Origin: Paenibacillus athensensis
GTDB taxonomy: Bacteria > Bacillota > Bacilli > Paenibacillales > NBRC-103111
Reading direction: 5' to 3'
DNA length: 64,000 nt
Assembly (NCBI RefSeq): GCF_004514475.2
Contig: NZ_MYFO02000016.1
Location: forward strand, 1-64,000
Every line of letters starts with the position of its first letter. Within the stretch, counting starts at the first letter, position 1. The notes below the pieces were generated by a model. That model saw nothing but the letters and a program-made list of their open reading frames with translations, was not told the origin of the DNA and ran no database searches. The position numbers were made by a program, and so were the translations under genes. This document shows positions 51,906-61,651 of the stretch, piece after piece.

Positions 51906-53015
51906 TTACGCGAACTGGAACGGCTCCGTATCGACGGCCGACGCGACCACCTGCGTGCCGGTCTTGGCCAGCGCGGCGGCGAGATAATCGGCGACGCCGC
52001 GCTTCATGATCTTCTCAACGTTATGGCCGACGTCGATCAGGGCTATCCCCGCGGCGAGCGCATCGTGCGCCGTGTGGTAGTCGATGTCGCCGGTGACCAG
52101 CACATCGGCGCCGGCAAACAAGGCGTGCCGCATATACCGGCCGCCCGACCCGCCCAGAACGGCCGCTTTGCGAACAGGCCGTTCCAGATCGCCGACGACG
52201 CGCACAGCCGGCACGTCGAAGGCCGTCTTCGCGAGCGCAACCAGCTCGCGCAGGCTCATCGGCCCGGGCAGCTTGCCCGCCCGGCCGAGCCCGAACACTC
52301 TACCCTTGAGATCCATCGGGTAGAGGTCATAGGCCACCTCTTCGTAAGGGTGGGCCTTGAGCATGGCCTGAACGACCTTGCGCTGCAGCCGTTCAGGTAC
52401 AATCGTCTCGACGCGCACTTCGGCGACGCGCTCGGTTTGCCCGGCCTGCCCGATGTAGGGGCTGGCCCCCTCTTGCGGCCGGAACGTGCCGGTGCCGCTA
52501 ATGTTGAAGCTGCAATGGCTGTATTGGCCAATATGGCCCGCGCCCGCCGCAAACAACGCCTCCAGCACCTGCGGGTGATGCGTTTCGGGCACGAATACGA
52601 CCAGCTTTTGCAGCTTTTCCGTATGGATGTCCTCCAGCGGCGTAAGCTCGGTCAGCCCGAGCGCTTCGGCCATCATATCGTTGATGCCGCCCTCCGCGAC
52701 ATCGAGATTCGTATGCGCGATGTAGACGGCGATATCGTGCTTGATCAGCTTCTCGTAAAGCCGGCCGGCCGGCGTATCCGTCTGCAGGTGCCCCAGCGGC
52801 CGGTAAATGATCGCATGATGCGCAATGATCAAATCCGCGCCTTCGCGAATCGCTTCCTCCACCACCGCGTCGGTGACGTCCAGCGCCACCAGCACCTTGC
52901 GGATATCCTTCTGCAGCGTGCCGAGCTGCAGGCCGATTTTATCGTCCGGCATCGCATAATGCTTGGGCGCCAGCTGCTCGAACAGCTGAATTACCGTTTG
53001 ACCTTTTGCAAGCAC
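51906..53015 (-). CDS. Nif3-like dinuclear metal centre protein (DUF34, YqfO-like)
   Basis: 369 residues. Nif3 metal-site motifs LIIAHHAIIY (~62-71), HTNLD and DVGHNVEKIM, split by a PII-like insertion (~130-235; HTEKLQKLVVFVPETH, HIGQYSHCSFNISGTGTF), the domain order of Bacillus YqfO. It has been proposed to act as a GTP cyclohydrolase-like or metal-handling protein; the true role is uncertain. GTG 53015 has GGGAGG seven bases upstream, and the gene overlaps trmK by 25 bases. Confidence 0.9.
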   Translation of the reverse strand: MLAKGQTVIQLFEQLAPKHYAMPDDKIGLQLGTLQKDIRKVLVALDVTDAVVEEAIREGADLIIAHHAIIYRPLGHLQTDTPAGRLYEKLIKHDIAVYIAHTNLDVAEGGINDMMAEALGLTELTPLEDIHTEKLQKLVVFVPETHHPQVLEALFAAGAGHIGQYSHCSFNISGTGTFRPQEGASPYIGQAGQTERVAEVRVETIVPERLQRKVVQAMLKAHPYEEVAYDLYPMDLKGRVFGLGRAGKLPGPMSLRELVALAKTAFDVPAVRVVGDLERPVRKAAVLGGSGGRYMRHALFAGADVLVTGDIDYHTAHDALAAGIALIDVGHNVEKIMKRGVADYLAAALAKTGTQVVASAVDTEPFQFA

Positions 53016-53749
53016 AGCAGTACCTCCCGAATGTCATTGATTTCCCGCTCCAGCTCCAGCGCCTTGTTCTTCGACGCTTCGCTTTCCGACAGCCCCAGCT
53101 GCCTGCGGATCATCGCCAGCTTGTCCAGCTCGCTTTCCCATTTGCGGAACCAGACCTCGTCTTTTTGCCCGACCAAAAAAGGACCGAGCTGCTGCAGCCG
53201 CGGCTTGTCCAACGTCAGCCCGCCTTCCAGCGTCCGCCGCGCGTACAAGGCAGCCAGCGCTTCAGCAGAGCCGCGCTCAGCAGTCAAAATCTCATAAATC
53301 TTCCCGTCTTCTTCGATAATCGTCTCCGAAGTCAACAGCCAGCCCTCGCTGTCCAGCCAGCGGCGTACCAGCTCCTCGCCAACGTTCGGCTGGAGAATCA
53401 GCCGGCTTACGCCGTCCAGCTTCGCTTTCCCTTCTTCGAGAATCGTCGCGATCAGCCCGCCGCCCATGCCGGCAATCGTGATCGTGTCGACCTCGCCGGC
53501 GCCGATGACGGCCAAGCCGTTGCCTCCGCGCACGTCGACGAGCCGCCCTTGGCCGCTTTCCGCGACCTGACGCTTCGCCGCCTCCAGCGGGCCGGGATTG
53601 ACCTCACCGGCCACGGCCAGCGCGACGACGCCGCTCTGCGCCAAATGAACGGGCAGCAGCGCGTGGTCGGAGCCGATATCGGCCAGCCGGGCGCCGCGAG
53701 GCACCAAGTCGGCAATCAGTTGCAAACGCTTTGATAATTTTACAGTCAT
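52991..53749 (-). CDS. trmK: tRNA (adenine22-N1)-methyltransferase TrmK
   Basis: 252 residues. Rossmann methyltransferase with ADIGSDHALLPVHLAQSG (SAM motif I), VRGGNGL, TITIAGMGGGLIATIL and LQPNVGEELVRRWL, followed by the TrmK C-terminal coiled coil (~180-250). Modifies A22 of Leu/Ser tRNAs. Between sigA and nif3, as in Bacillus (yqfN-yqfO). ATG 53749 lies one base after the preceding stop; its ribosome binding site is weak, so coupling is likely. Confidence 0.93.
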   Translation of the reverse strand: MTVKLSKRLQLIADLVPRGARLADIGSDHALLPVHLAQSGVVALAVAGEVNPGPLEAAKRQVAESGQGRLVDVRGGNGLAVIGAGEVDTITIAGMGGGLIATILEEGKAKLDGVSRLILQPNVGEELVRRWLDSEGWLLTSETIIEEDGKIYEILTAERGSAEALAALYARRTLEGGLTLDKPRLQQLGPFLVGQKDEVWFRKWESELDKLAMIRRQLGLSESEASKNKALELEREINDIREVLLCLQKVKR

Positions 53750-53750
53750 C

Positions 53751-54581
53751 TCACATAATCCATTCTATCCATTTTTTGCGAAGCGCGAACAAGACGCCGC
53801 CTCCCGCCAGCAGCTTGCCGATAAACGAAAGCTGAATCCAGCGCGAAGCAATCGAAACCTCGACCAGCAACGTCGAGCCTTCCGGCGCCAGCCAGACCAG
53901 ACAGCCGACCAGCAATAGCACGCCGGCCGCTTGCTTGTTGCGATGATGAACCAGCCAGGCCAGCCAGATGAACACAATGCTGACGGGAATCCAGCTGATC
54001 TCCAGCGGCAGCCAACCCGGTTCCTCCAAACGGCGCAGCAGCAGCCAACCATATACGCACAGCAAACCGCCCCAGCCACTGAACTGGAAAATCGCCATCC
54101 GTCCGGCCAAGCCGGTGATCAGCCATAGCAAGCTGCAAAAGGCGACATATCCAACAAAGGCGGCAGGAGCCGTCACACCCTGCACATGCAGGATGTACAC
54201 CCCGATAAACAGCACAAATACAGAAGCCAAACCGCAAAGCATATACGTCATTAAAGGCGAGCTGCTTCGCTTGCGGTAAGCAAACGTATAGCAAAGCACG
54301 GCAAAAAGTGCAGACACCCCTATTTGCATTGGCAATGCAAAAGAGTTAAAATTAAGGGCAGATAAGGCAAGAGCGGCTACGACGGCAATGGACACCATCC
54401 ATATTTTCCAATTACTTTCAGTGACGGCAGTAGCAGATACGCCCATTAGCGATTTCGGCTTAGGCGCTCCGTCCTCCAAATACAAGTTGAGCAGGAAGTC
54501 GCAATATTGCCCGGGGAGCAGCTTGCTTCTCCGCCAATGCTCGATTTCTCTGACAATCGTTTTTCTTTTCTCGGCATCCAT
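53751..54581 (-). CDS. multi-span membrane protein of unknown function
   Basis: 276 residues. A charged N-terminal segment (MDAEKRKTIVREIEHWRRSKLLPGQY, ~60 residues) is followed by about eight hydrophobic helices. This resembles DUF2157-type membrane proteins, whose N-terminal helix also carries W and R/K runs, but identity is not certain. AAGGTGAG precedes ATG 54581. It sits between sigA and trmK and is co-directional. Confidence 0.7.
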   Translation of the reverse strand: MDAEKRKTIVREIEHWRRSKLLPGQYCDFLLNLYLEDGAPKPKSLMGVSATAVTESNWKIWMVSIAVVAALALSALNFNSFALPMQIGVSALFAVLCYTFAYRKRSSSPLMTYMLCGLASVFVLFIGVYILHVQGVTAPAAFVGYVAFCSLLWLITGLAGRMAIFQFSGWGGLLCVYGWLLLRRLEEPGWLPLEISWIPVSIVFIWLAWLVHHRNKQAAGVLLLVGCLVWLAPEGSTLLVEVSIASRWIQLSFIGKLLAGGGVLFALRKKWIEWIM

Positions 54582-54644
54582 GTCTCGCTCACCTTCCTAG
54601 CTACATTATCGGCGTGCCGGGCTTTTCCTGTTAGGGCATTCGGC

Positions 54645-54679
54645 AAAAAAAAGACCCCGCCGTTTCCGTCAGCAGGGCC
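54645..54679 (-). terminator. intrinsic terminator of sigA
   Basis: GGCCCTGCT / GGCGGGGTC arms (nine pairs, three of them G-U), nine-base loop, then eight T on the minus strand. Confidence 0.8.
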
Positions 54680-54689
54680 GATGTTGCCT

Positions 54690-55808
54690 TTATTCCAGAA
54701 AATCCTTCAACCGCTTGCTTCGGCTCGGATGGCGCAGCTTGCGCAGCGCTTTGGCTTCGATCTGGCGAATCCGCTCGCGCGTCACGCCAAACACCTTGCC
54801 GACTTCCTCCAGCGTACGGGTCCGACCGTCATCGAGTCCGAAACGCAGCCTCAAGACGTTCTCTTCACGCTCAGTTAGCGTATCCAGCACATCCTCCAGC
54901 TGCTCCTTCAACAGCTCGTAAGCCGCTGCGTCAGCCGGCGCCAGCGCCTCCTGATCTTCAATGAAGTCGCCGAGATGCGAATCGTCCTCTTCACCGATCG
55001 GCGTTTCGAGCGAAACCGGCTCCTGAGCGATTTTCATAATCTCCCGCACCTTGTCGGTGCTCAAATCCATTTCCTTGGCGATTTCCTCCGGCGTCGGTTC
55101 GCGCCCCAGCTCCTGCAGCAGCTGCCGGGAGACACGGATCAATTTATTGATCGTTTCGACCATATGTACCGGAATCCGGATCGTTCTGGCTTGGTCGGCA
55201 ATCGCCCGCGTAATCGCTTGGCGAATCCACCAGGTCGCATACGTACTGAACTTGAAGCCCTTCACGTGATCGAATTTCTCGACGGCTTTGATCAAGCCCA
55301 TGTTGCCTTCCTGAATCAAATCGAGGAACAGCATGCCGCGTCCCACATAACGCTTGGCGATGCTGACAACAAGCCGCAGGTTCGCTTCGGCCAGACGCCG
55401 CTTCGCTTCTTCGTCGCCGTTTTCGATACGGCGGGCCAGGTCGATTTCGTCTTCGGCCGACAACAGCGGCACGCGTCCGATTTCTTTTAAATACATGCGC
55501 ACCGGATCGTTGATTTTAATGCCTGGCGGGAGCGACAGATCGTCGTCGAAATTAAATTCGTCATGCTCCTGCTCATCCGGGTTCATGGACATCTCATCGT
55601 CCGATTCATTGCCCACATCGATGCCGAGTTCGGACAGCTGTTCAAAAAATTCATCAATCTGTTCAGCGTCCTGATCGAACGGAGCCAGCTTCTCCATAAT
55701 ATCCTTATAGGTCAGGGAGGATCGCTTCTTCCCTTGTTCGATAAGCTGCTCCTTGACCTGATCCAGAGTTAATTCAGTCTCTAATTCTGTGCGCTGATCG
55801 TTCGCCAT
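54690..55808 (-). CDS. sigA: RNA polymerase primary sigma factor SigA (RpoD)
   Basis: 372 residues. Region 1.1 (~1-75), region 1.2 ([21 protein letters not shown]), region 2 with the -10 reading helix ([19 protein letters not shown]), region 3 ([13 protein letters not shown]) and region 4 with the -35 helix-turn-helix ([20 protein letters not shown]), ending [13 protein letters not shown]. An acidic stretch ([19 protein letters not shown]) sits between regions 1.1 and 1.2. GGAGG-type ribosome binding sites before ATG 55808; 34 bases after dnaG, as in most bacteria. Confidence 0.98.
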   Translation of the reverse strand: MANDQRTELETELTLDQVKEQLIEQGKKRSSLTYKDIMEKLAPFDQDAEQIDEFFEQLSELGIDVGNESDDEMSMNPDEQEHDEFNFDDDLSLPPGIKINDPVRMYLKEIGRVPLLSAEDEIDLARRIENGDEEAKRRLAEANLRLVVSIAKRYVGRGMLFLDLIQEGNMGLIKAVEKFDHVKGFKFSTYATWWIRQAITRAIADQARTIRIPVHMVETINKLIRVSRQLLQELGREPTPEEIAKEMDLSTDKVREIMKIAQEPVSLETPIGEEDDSHLGDFIEDQEALAPADAAAYELLKEQLEDVLDTLTEREENVLRLRFGLDDGRTRTLEEVGKVFGVTRERIRQIEAKALRKLRHPSRSKRLKDFLE

Positions 55809-55842
55809 AGTACGGACTCCCTCCTCCCTAGACTTGAGCCAT

Positions 55843-57675
55843 TCATGATGTCTTTAATCGTTGTTCTAGGGCTATAATCTCAATTGCTATTTGTGCTGCC
55901 TGAAGATGATCCCCCGCGCGTTCGGCCCGGAGTCTCTCTTCCTTTTTGCGGTCGATTTCTAGCTGCATCGGTACTTTGCGGATTTGACGGATGTAGTCGT
56001 CGATGACCTGCTCGTTCACTCCGTGGCCTACCCCGATCATGACAATGGAACTCGCCAGACTCTCCAGTTGTTCGTCCTGCAGCATGGCTATGTAGCGGCT
56101 TGCGCTAGGCTCCGTGTGCTGAGCGTAGTAAGCATATAAATAAGCAGCTAATACTGCATGAGCTTCAACATGAAACTGATCACCCAATTGCTTTTCTACA
56201 TAAAGACAAACATCACGATCATGCATCATGATAGCTAAAAGATAACGTTCCGCATTGTGATACGCGGGAAGCAGCGTTGGTGTTCGTTCCGCTGTTCTCC
56301 CATTATTCCTAACATTATTCCACAGAAAAGGTTTATTATCCCCATCGCTACGGTTTTTTTCCGACTGTAGCAGGATCTCGTGCATGTCCTGTTTCATGGC
56401 TTCATAGGAAGCGTCGGGGAACTCTGAAGCGAGCTGGCGCAAATAATGGTCCCTTTCCAGCGGAGAGCTGAGCTCAGCTATCGTTTTGACAGCGGATTGC
56501 AAATAACGGATGCGGTCACCGTCCTCGTGCAGTTTGAAATTTTTGCGGATATACAAAAGCTTATATTTCATCGACGGTACGGCAGGTTCAATGATCTCCC
56601 GTACAAATCGGTCAAAACCATAGTTCGTTACATATTCGTCAGGGTCCTTCCCGTCCGGCAGCATCGCCACCGAAACGCTGCTGCCGGCTTCCTCCAGCAA
56701 CGGGATGCACTTGTACGCAGCCGCCTGTCCGGCGTTATCGCCGTCATAACAAACGACGATCTGGTCGGCGTTGCGGTTCAATACGCCAGCGTGCTCCTTG
56801 GTCAGCGAGGTGCCCATTGTAGCGACGCCGTTCAGCACGCCGGCTTCCCACGCCTTGATGACGTCGACATAGCCTTCGAACAAGACGACCTGCTGCAGCT
56901 TGCGAATGTGCGGCCGGGCCAGATGCAGATTGTACACGGTGCGGCTTTTGTTAAACAGCATCGATTCAGGACTGTTCAAATACTTCGGCTGCCCGTCGCC
57001 CATCGCTCTTCCGCCAAAGGCGATGACCTTGCCCGAGGCGTCGCAGATCGGGAACATGATCCGCTCGCGAAATTTGTCCACGTAGCCGCCGCCTTCGCGG
57101 GCGGAAATCAAGCCGCCTCGCTCCATCAGCGCCAGCTCAAATTGCCGTTTGTCGAGCTGCTGCACCAGCGTATCCCACATCGGCGGCGCATAGCCGAGCT
57201 GAAACGTATCGATCAGCTTGTCTGAAATACCGCGCGAGCGCAAGTACGAAAGCGCCCTTTTTCCCTGCTCCGTACTTTTCAATATATAATGATACAGCTT
57301 GGCGGTGAATTCGTGCGCTTTAAGCAGCACGCTGCGCTCCTGCTGCTGCTCGGTTTGCTCGTCCGTTGCCTCTTGCCAGGTGACGGCCACGCCCGCTTCT
57401 TCAGCCAGCCGCGTGACGGCTTCGGTAAAGCTGAAGCCCTCAATCTCCATCACGAAGCGGATGAGATGGCCGCCGGCCCCACACCCGAAACATCGGTAAA
57501 TTTGCTTTTCCGGGGTGACGGTAAACGAAGGGCTTTTCTCGGAATGAAACGGGCAAAGCCCTTTCATATAATGCCCCTGCTTGGTCAACTGCACGTAGCG
57601 GCCGATCACCTCGACGATATCATGGTGACGAAGAACCGCTTCAATCGCTTCTTCAGGAATTCGTCCGTGCCTCAT
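55843..57675 (-). CDS. dnaG: DNA primase DnaG
   Basis: 610 residues. Zinc ribbon of CHC2 type (Cys41, His44, Cys62, Cys65 in LCPFH and CFGCG), core with TOPRIM motifs ([24 protein letters not shown]), and a C-terminal helicase-binding region ending EQRLKTS. Makes RNA primers at the fork with DnaB. AAGGTGG six bases before ATG 57675. Forms the classic dnaG-sigA pair. Confidence 0.97.
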   Translation of the reverse strand: MRHGRIPEEAIEAVLRHHDIVEVIGRYVQLTKQGHYMKGLCPFHSEKSPSFTVTPEKQIYRCFGCGAGGHLIRFVMEIEGFSFTEAVTRLAEEAGVAVTWQEATDEQTEQQQERSVLLKAHEFTAKLYHYILKSTEQGKRALSYLRSRGISDKLIDTFQLGYAPPMWDTLVQQLDKRQFELALMERGGLISAREGGGYVDKFRERIMFPICDASGKVIAFGGRAMGDGQPKYLNSPESMLFNKSRTVYNLHLARPHIRKLQQVVLFEGYVDVIKAWEAGVLNGVATMGTSLTKEHAGVLNRNADQIVVCYDGDNAGQAAAYKCIPLLEEAGSSVSVAMLPDGKDPDEYVTNYGFDRFVREIIEPAVPSMKYKLLYIRKNFKLHEDGDRIRYLQSAVKTIAELSSPLERDHYLRQLASEFPDASYEAMKQDMHEILLQSEKNRSDGDNKPFLWNNVRNNGRTAERTPTLLPAYHNAERYLLAIMMHDRDVCLYVEKQLGDQFHVEAHAVLAAYLYAYYAQHTEPSASRYIAMLQDEQLESLASSIVMIGVGHGVNEQVIDDYIRQIRKVPMQLEIDRKKEERLRAERAGDHLQAAQIAIEIIALEQRLKTS

Positions 57676-57724
57676 CGGTGTCCACCTTCCATCCGGGTCG
57701 GCTGCTCCGACTTATTACTATTCG

Positions 57725-58195
57725 CTACCTCTTTTCAATCTCCTGCAAACCGGATAAAACTTTTGTCAAACTTTGTAGAAAAAACAGGCGATCCGCGGCT
57801 GTAAAGGGCTTAGGGCCTTTGCCGTACTTGCCGCTTCGCCTAAGCCTCGCCGATTCGTGACGACGCTCCAGCAAATAATCAATCGAGCTATCCGTGTACG
57901 TCTGACCGCGATTGGACAAGCAAATCGCCTTCTTGGCCAAGCCGATGGCGGCCAGACCGAAATCCTGCGTGACGAGTATGTCGCCGGGTCGCAAGTGATT
58001 GGCGATAAATAAATCGACAGACTGATCGGAGCGATCGACCTGCACCACCGTCACTTTTCCCTGCTCGCTTTCGCGCATCCGATGATCGAATGAAGCGACG
58101 AGCAGCACTTCAACTCCAAATTGTCCGGCCGTATGTTCAATTTCGGCTTTTACCGGGCAAGCGTCAGCATCAACAACGATTCTAGTAACCGCCAT
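57725..58195 (-). CDS. yqxD: UPF0178/YaiI-family protein (YqxD)
   Basis: 156 residues. DUF188/PIN-like fold: IVVDADACPVKAEIE, VASFDHR, VDRSDQSVDLFIANHLRPGDILVTQDFGLAAI, RGQTYT. The family is linked to dnaG in Bacilli, but no activity is proven. ATG 58195 gives the family start (M-x-x-x-R-I-V-V-D-A-D), with GGGGGTGAG before it. A TATAAT (58237-58242) lies upstream without a good -35. Confidence 0.9.
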   Translation of the reverse strand: MAVTRIVVDADACPVKAEIEHTAGQFGVEVLLVASFDHRMRESEQGKVTVVQVDRSDQSVDLFIANHLRPGDILVTQDFGLAAIGLAKKAICLSNRGQTYTDSSIDYLLERRHESARLRRSGKYGKGPKPFTAADRLFFLQSLTKVLSGLQEIEKR

Positions 58196-58287
58196 CCGTA
58201 GTCTCACCCCCGGCGCTTCCGAAATGTTACCGTAGTATTATATACGATGGAGTTGCAAAAAATCCTGCAAAGCAAATGATAAAAACG

Positions 58288-59106
58288 TCAACCGCCCAGC
58301 TCGATGTAATCGAGAATCAAGCTCGCCGTTTCCTCCACGGCACGGTTCGACACATCAAAAACGACACAGCCGATCCGGGTCATAATTTTGTCGGCAAATT
58401 GTAGCTCTTGTTTAATACGTTCTACATTCGCATAAGTTGCATTTTCCGCCAAACCCAATGTCCGCAGACGCTCCTGGCGGATCAGGTTCAGCTTGGCCGG
58501 ATCGATGCGAAGCCCGATAATTTTATGGCTCGGCACCGAATAAATCGCTTCCGGCGGCTGCATTTCCGGAACGAGCGGCACGTTGGCGACCTTGATCTTT
58601 TTATGAGCCAGATACATCGACAACGGTGTTTTGGACGTACGCGAGACGCCGAGCAGCACGATATCCGCTTTGGCGATGCCGCTGAAATCACGGCCATCGT
58701 CGTATTTGACGGCGAACTCGACCGCTTCAACCTTTTTGAAATAGTCCTCGTCGAGTGGATGCAGGTTGCCCGGCTCATTGCGGGGCGGCTTGTTCATCGC
58801 CTGCTGCAGCACAGCCAGCACCGGACCAAGCAAATCGACATAGGCAATGCCCAGCCGCGCGGCCTGCTCGACGAGACGCTGGCGCAGCTCGGGGACGACC
58901 AGCGTGAAGACGACGATGCCTCCGCCCGCCTTGACCGTGGCCAGCACCTTGTCGATGCCGGCGGCATCGTGTACAAACGGCGCGCGCACGATGTCGACCG
59001 GCGTCGGATAAAACTGCATCGCGGCTGCGCGCACGACCGACTCGCCCGTCTCCCCGGCCGAATCGGATACAACGTATACCCGCATATGCGGGGAAGGAAG
59101 CGTCAT
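58288..59106 (-). CDS. yqfL: PPDK/PEP synthase regulatory protein (DUF299)
   Basis: 272 residues. Bifunctional serine/threonine kinase and pyrophosphorylase that switches pyruvate phosphate dikinase or PEP synthase off and on. P-loop LGVSRTSKTPLSMYLA (~150-165), the opening VYVVSDSAGETGE and LRIDPAKLNLIRQERL are family marks. AAAGGGG nine bases before ATG 59106. In Bacillus it also lies between the recO region and dnaG; glyQS, often next to it, is absent here. Confidence 0.92.
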   Translation of the reverse strand: MTLPSPHMRVYVVSDSAGETGESVVRAAAMQFYPTPVDIVRAPFVHDAAGIDKVLATVKAGGGIVVFTLVVPELRQRLVEQAARLGIAYVDLLGPVLAVLQQAMNKPPRNEPGNLHPLDEDYFKKVEAVEFAVKYDDGRDFSGIAKADIVLLGVSRTSKTPLSMYLAHKKIKVANVPLVPEMQPPEAIYSVPSHKIIGLRIDPAKLNLIRQERLRTLGLAENATYANVERIKQELQFADKIMTRIGCVVFDVSNRAVEETASLILDYIELGG

Positions 59107-59244
59107 CCGTCAAAACCCCTTTCGCCTGTGAAGTCGATGCAACAGCTCGTTTCCTACATAAATATGTAAATACCCGCGTAACAGAACGCCGGCAAGCACA
59201 AAAAATCCCACCGCTATGTGGCCATAGGGCGAGAAGGTTAGAAA

Positions 59245-59274
59245 ATCATAGCAGACGGGATACGCGGCTGTCAA
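59245..59274 (-). promoter_or_regulatory. sigma-A promoter of the PPDK-regulator gene
   Basis: TTGACA, 18 bases, TATGAT, placed immediately after the recO stop. It creates a ~130-base leader. Confidence 0.75.
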
Positions 59275-59276
59275 CC

Positions 59277-60032
59277 TTATTCGCCGATCCCGTATTTCTC
59301 CATTTGCTCGATAAAGCCGCGCGATTTCCAGTTGATCCCGATATGCGTATCCATGTAAGCGCGCATACAGAGCTTGAGCTGTTCCTTTGTTTCCGGCTTG
59401 ACGGCAATAGCGCCGAGCCGCCGCAAATCCATGCGCGGAAACAGCTTGAGCAGCTTGAGCGTCCCTTCGCCGACAGCAAGCGCTTGAGCGTCCTTGTACA
59501 GACAGCGTCTGCATAGCACACCGCCAAGCATCGAGCTGAACGCTGCCAGCCCGTCGGCTGCTCCACAGCTGACGCAAGCGTCCGTCACCGGCAGGTAGCC
59601 GGCCAGCTCGAACATTTTCATCTCGAACAAGTGAACGATGATTTGCATGTCCTTGCGCTCCTCGATCGCAGTCAGACCGGCCTTGAGCTGCTCGAACACA
59701 TAACCCGAGCCTTCTTCGTCGCCGAGCATACGATCGGCCATTTCCGCCAAATACGAGGAATACGCCGACATATGCAAATCCTCGCGCAGCGCATGATGGG
59801 CATCGATAATCTCCGCATTGCTAAGCGTGCCCATTTGCCCTGAGTTCTTGAAAAACACAAAATCGCCGTACGTAAACAGCTGCGTAACGGCGCTATGTCG
59901 GCTTTTAACTTTTTTGGCTCCGCGGGCCATCACGCTGACCTTGCCCAGCTCGAGCGTCAGCAAGCTGACAATTTTGTTGCCTTCTCCGTAGTCCATGCTC
60001 CTGAGCACAATTCCTTGTACACTGCGCAGCAC
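59277..60032 (-). CDS. recO: DNA repair protein RecO
   Basis: 251 residues from GTG 60032 (GGGGGA seven bases upstream). N-terminal OB fold (QGIVLRSMDYGEGNKIVSLLT), helical part, and a C-terminal zinc-type Cys cluster (CVSCG, LCRRC). Loads RecA with RecF/RecR at gaps. Follows yqzL with a 37-base gap. Confidence 0.95.
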   Translation of the reverse strand: MLRSVQGIVLRSMDYGEGNKIVSLLTLELGKVSVMARGAKKVKSRHSAVTQLFTYGDFVFFKNSGQMGTLSNAEIIDAHHALREDLHMSAYSSYLAEMADRMLGDEEGSGYVFEQLKAGLTAIEERKDMQIIVHLFEMKMFELAGYLPVTDACVSCGAADGLAAFSSMLGGVLCRRCLYKDAQALAVGEGTLKLLKLFPRMDLRRLGAIAVKPETKEQLKLCMRAYMDTHIGINWKSRGFIEQMEKYGIGE

Positions 60033-60069
60033 CTGATTTCCCCCATACGATTGCCGGGGGTGCGGTCAT

Positions 60070-60222
60070 CTAGCCGCTAAAGCCCTCCAGCGAATCCTCG
60101 TTTCCCTGCTCATCCTCCTGCATGTCGGCTTCGGGCGCAAGCTCGTCCGTCACCTGCTTATACAGCAGATAAGCGTCAACATCACCGGTCATTGAAAAGT
60201 ACTTCCACGAAAAATCCTTCAT
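60070..60222 (-). CDS. yqzL: YqzL family small protein
   Basis: 50 residues: MKDFSWKYFSMTGDVDAYLL, KQVTDEL, then an acidic tail. The N-terminal third matches Bacillus YqzL, a conserved tiny gene always between era and recO. Function unknown. GGGGAGG ten bases before the ATG. Confidence 0.88.
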   Translation of the reverse strand: MKDFSWKYFSMTGDVDAYLLYKQVTDELAPEADMQEDEQGNEDSLEGFSG

Positions 60223-60318
60223 GTGGCGCCATCCTCCCCATCGATCGTGATGGTGTTAGGATGGGACGCCGCGGAGGGAACTATGCGATGCAATAACTGG
60301 TATGATACCAAACAAGCG

Positions 60319-61218
60319 TTACTCGTGGCGGAAGCCCAGATCGCGCAGGACGCGGTCCTGATTGCGCCAGTCCTTTTTCACCTTGACCCACAGCTCCAGG
60401 AACGTCTTGGAGCCGAGCAAGGCTTCAATATCCTTGCGCGCCTGCTTGCCGACTTCCTTGAGCAAGCTGCCTTGTTTGCCGATAATAATCCCTTTTTGCG
60501 AATCGCGCTCGACGAAAATAACCGCGGAAATACGCACAAGCCCGTTTTCTTCCACGCGCATATCCTCGATTTGCACGGCAATGGAATGCGGGATTTCCTC
60601 ACGTGTCAAATGCAAAATTTTCTCGCGGATCAGCTCGGCGCAGACGAATTGCTCGGGATGATCGGTCACCTGGTCGGCTGGATAGTATTGCGGGCCTTCC
60701 GGCAAATAACGGACGATTTGCTCCAGCAGCGTTGTCACGTTATTGCCCTTCAACGCCGAGATTGGCACGATTTCAGCAAACGGATACAAATCCTTGTAGG
60801 CGACGATGATCGGCAGCAGCGCTTCCGGATGCACCTGATCGATCTTGTTCAGCACGAGAATGACCGGCGTATCGACCGCCTTCAGCTGCTCGATAATGTA
60901 GCGGTCGCCGCCGCCGATGCCGTCGACGACATCGACGAGAAACAGCACCGCGTCGACTTCGCCGAGCGTGCTGTGCGCGGTTTTCATCATGTAATCGCCG
61001 AGCTTGGAATTCGGCTTGTGAATGCCTGGTGTGTCGAGAAACACGATCTGGCCTTCTTCGGACGTATATACGCCGTGAATTTTATTGCGCGTCGTTTGCG
61101 GCTTGTCTGACATAATCGCGATTTTTTGCCCGATGATTTGATTCATTAAGGTCGACTTGCCGACGTTCGGGCGTCCGATGATGGCGACGAACCCTGATTT
61201 GAAGCCTGATTTATTCAC
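60319..61218 (-). CDS. era: GTPase Era
   Basis: 299 residues from GTG 61218 (GGAGG eight bases upstream, inside the end of cdd; the stop of cdd and the start touch). G1 GRPNVGKST (15-23), DTPG, NKID and a C-terminal KH domain ([16 protein letters not shown], then [14 protein letters not shown]). Binds the 3' end of 16S rRNA and is required for 30S maturation. Confidence 0.97.
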   Translation of the reverse strand: MNKSGFKSGFVAIIGRPNVGKSTLMNQIIGQKIAIMSDKPQTTRNKIHGVYTSEEGQIVFLDTPGIHKPNSKLGDYMMKTAHSTLGEVDAVLFLVDVVDGIGGGDRYIIEQLKAVDTPVILVLNKIDQVHPEALLPIIVAYKDLYPFAEIVPISALKGNNVTTLLEQIVRYLPEGPQYYPADQVTDHPEQFVCAELIREKILHLTREEIPHSIAVQIEDMRVEENGLVRISAVIFVERDSQKGIIIGKQGSLLKEVGKQARKDIEALLGSKTFLELWVKVKKDWRNQDRVLRDLGFRHE

Positions 61219-61635
61219 TTATCGTTCCTCCGTTGGTTGAACATCTTTCGGTGTAAAAGCTCCGGGCAGCAGCGCGGCAACCGTTGTAGCCAGCCACTCG
61301 CCCCGCAGGTTGCCGAGATAAACCGGCATGTCCGGCCGGCACAGCTCGACCAGCACCTGGCGGCAAACGCCGCAAGGGGCAATCGGAGCGTCCGTATCGC
61401 CGATGACGGCGATAGCCTGAAACGTGCCGGGCCCGCAGCCGTCGGCGACGGCGCGAAATAACGCGGTGCGCTCGGCGCAGTTGGTCGGTCCGTAGGCGGC
61501 GTTCTCTACGTTGCAGCCCATGTGGATCCGGCCTTCCGCGTCAAGCAGCGCCGCGCCGACCTGAAAATGCGAATAAGGCGTATAAGCCCGTTGTCTGGCT
61601 TCTGCCGCCAGTTGAAGCATCGCTTGCGCGTCCAT
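61219..61635 (-). CDS. cdd: cytidine deaminase
   Basis: 138 residues. Zinc site CAE (Cys53, Glu55) and PCGVC (Cys88, Cys91), substrate loop CNVENAAYGPTN. Turns cytidine and deoxycytidine into uridine forms for pyrimidine salvage. AAGGAGAGG precedes ATG 61635; 16 bases after dgkA. Placed before era as in Bacillus. Confidence 0.95.
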   Translation of the reverse strand: MDAQAMLQLAAEARQRAYTPYSHFQVGAALLDAEGRIHMGCNVENAAYGPTNCAERTALFRAVADGCGPGTFQAIAVIGDTDAPIAPCGVCRQVLVELCRPDMPVYLGNLRGEWLATTVAALLPGAFTPKDVQPTEER

Positions 61636-61651
61636 AGCCGCCTCTCCTTCC

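Noticed and set aside
59110-59577. 155-codon minus-strand frame over the end of recO
   Set aside because: It runs in a different frame across recO and the next promoter; no family pattern.
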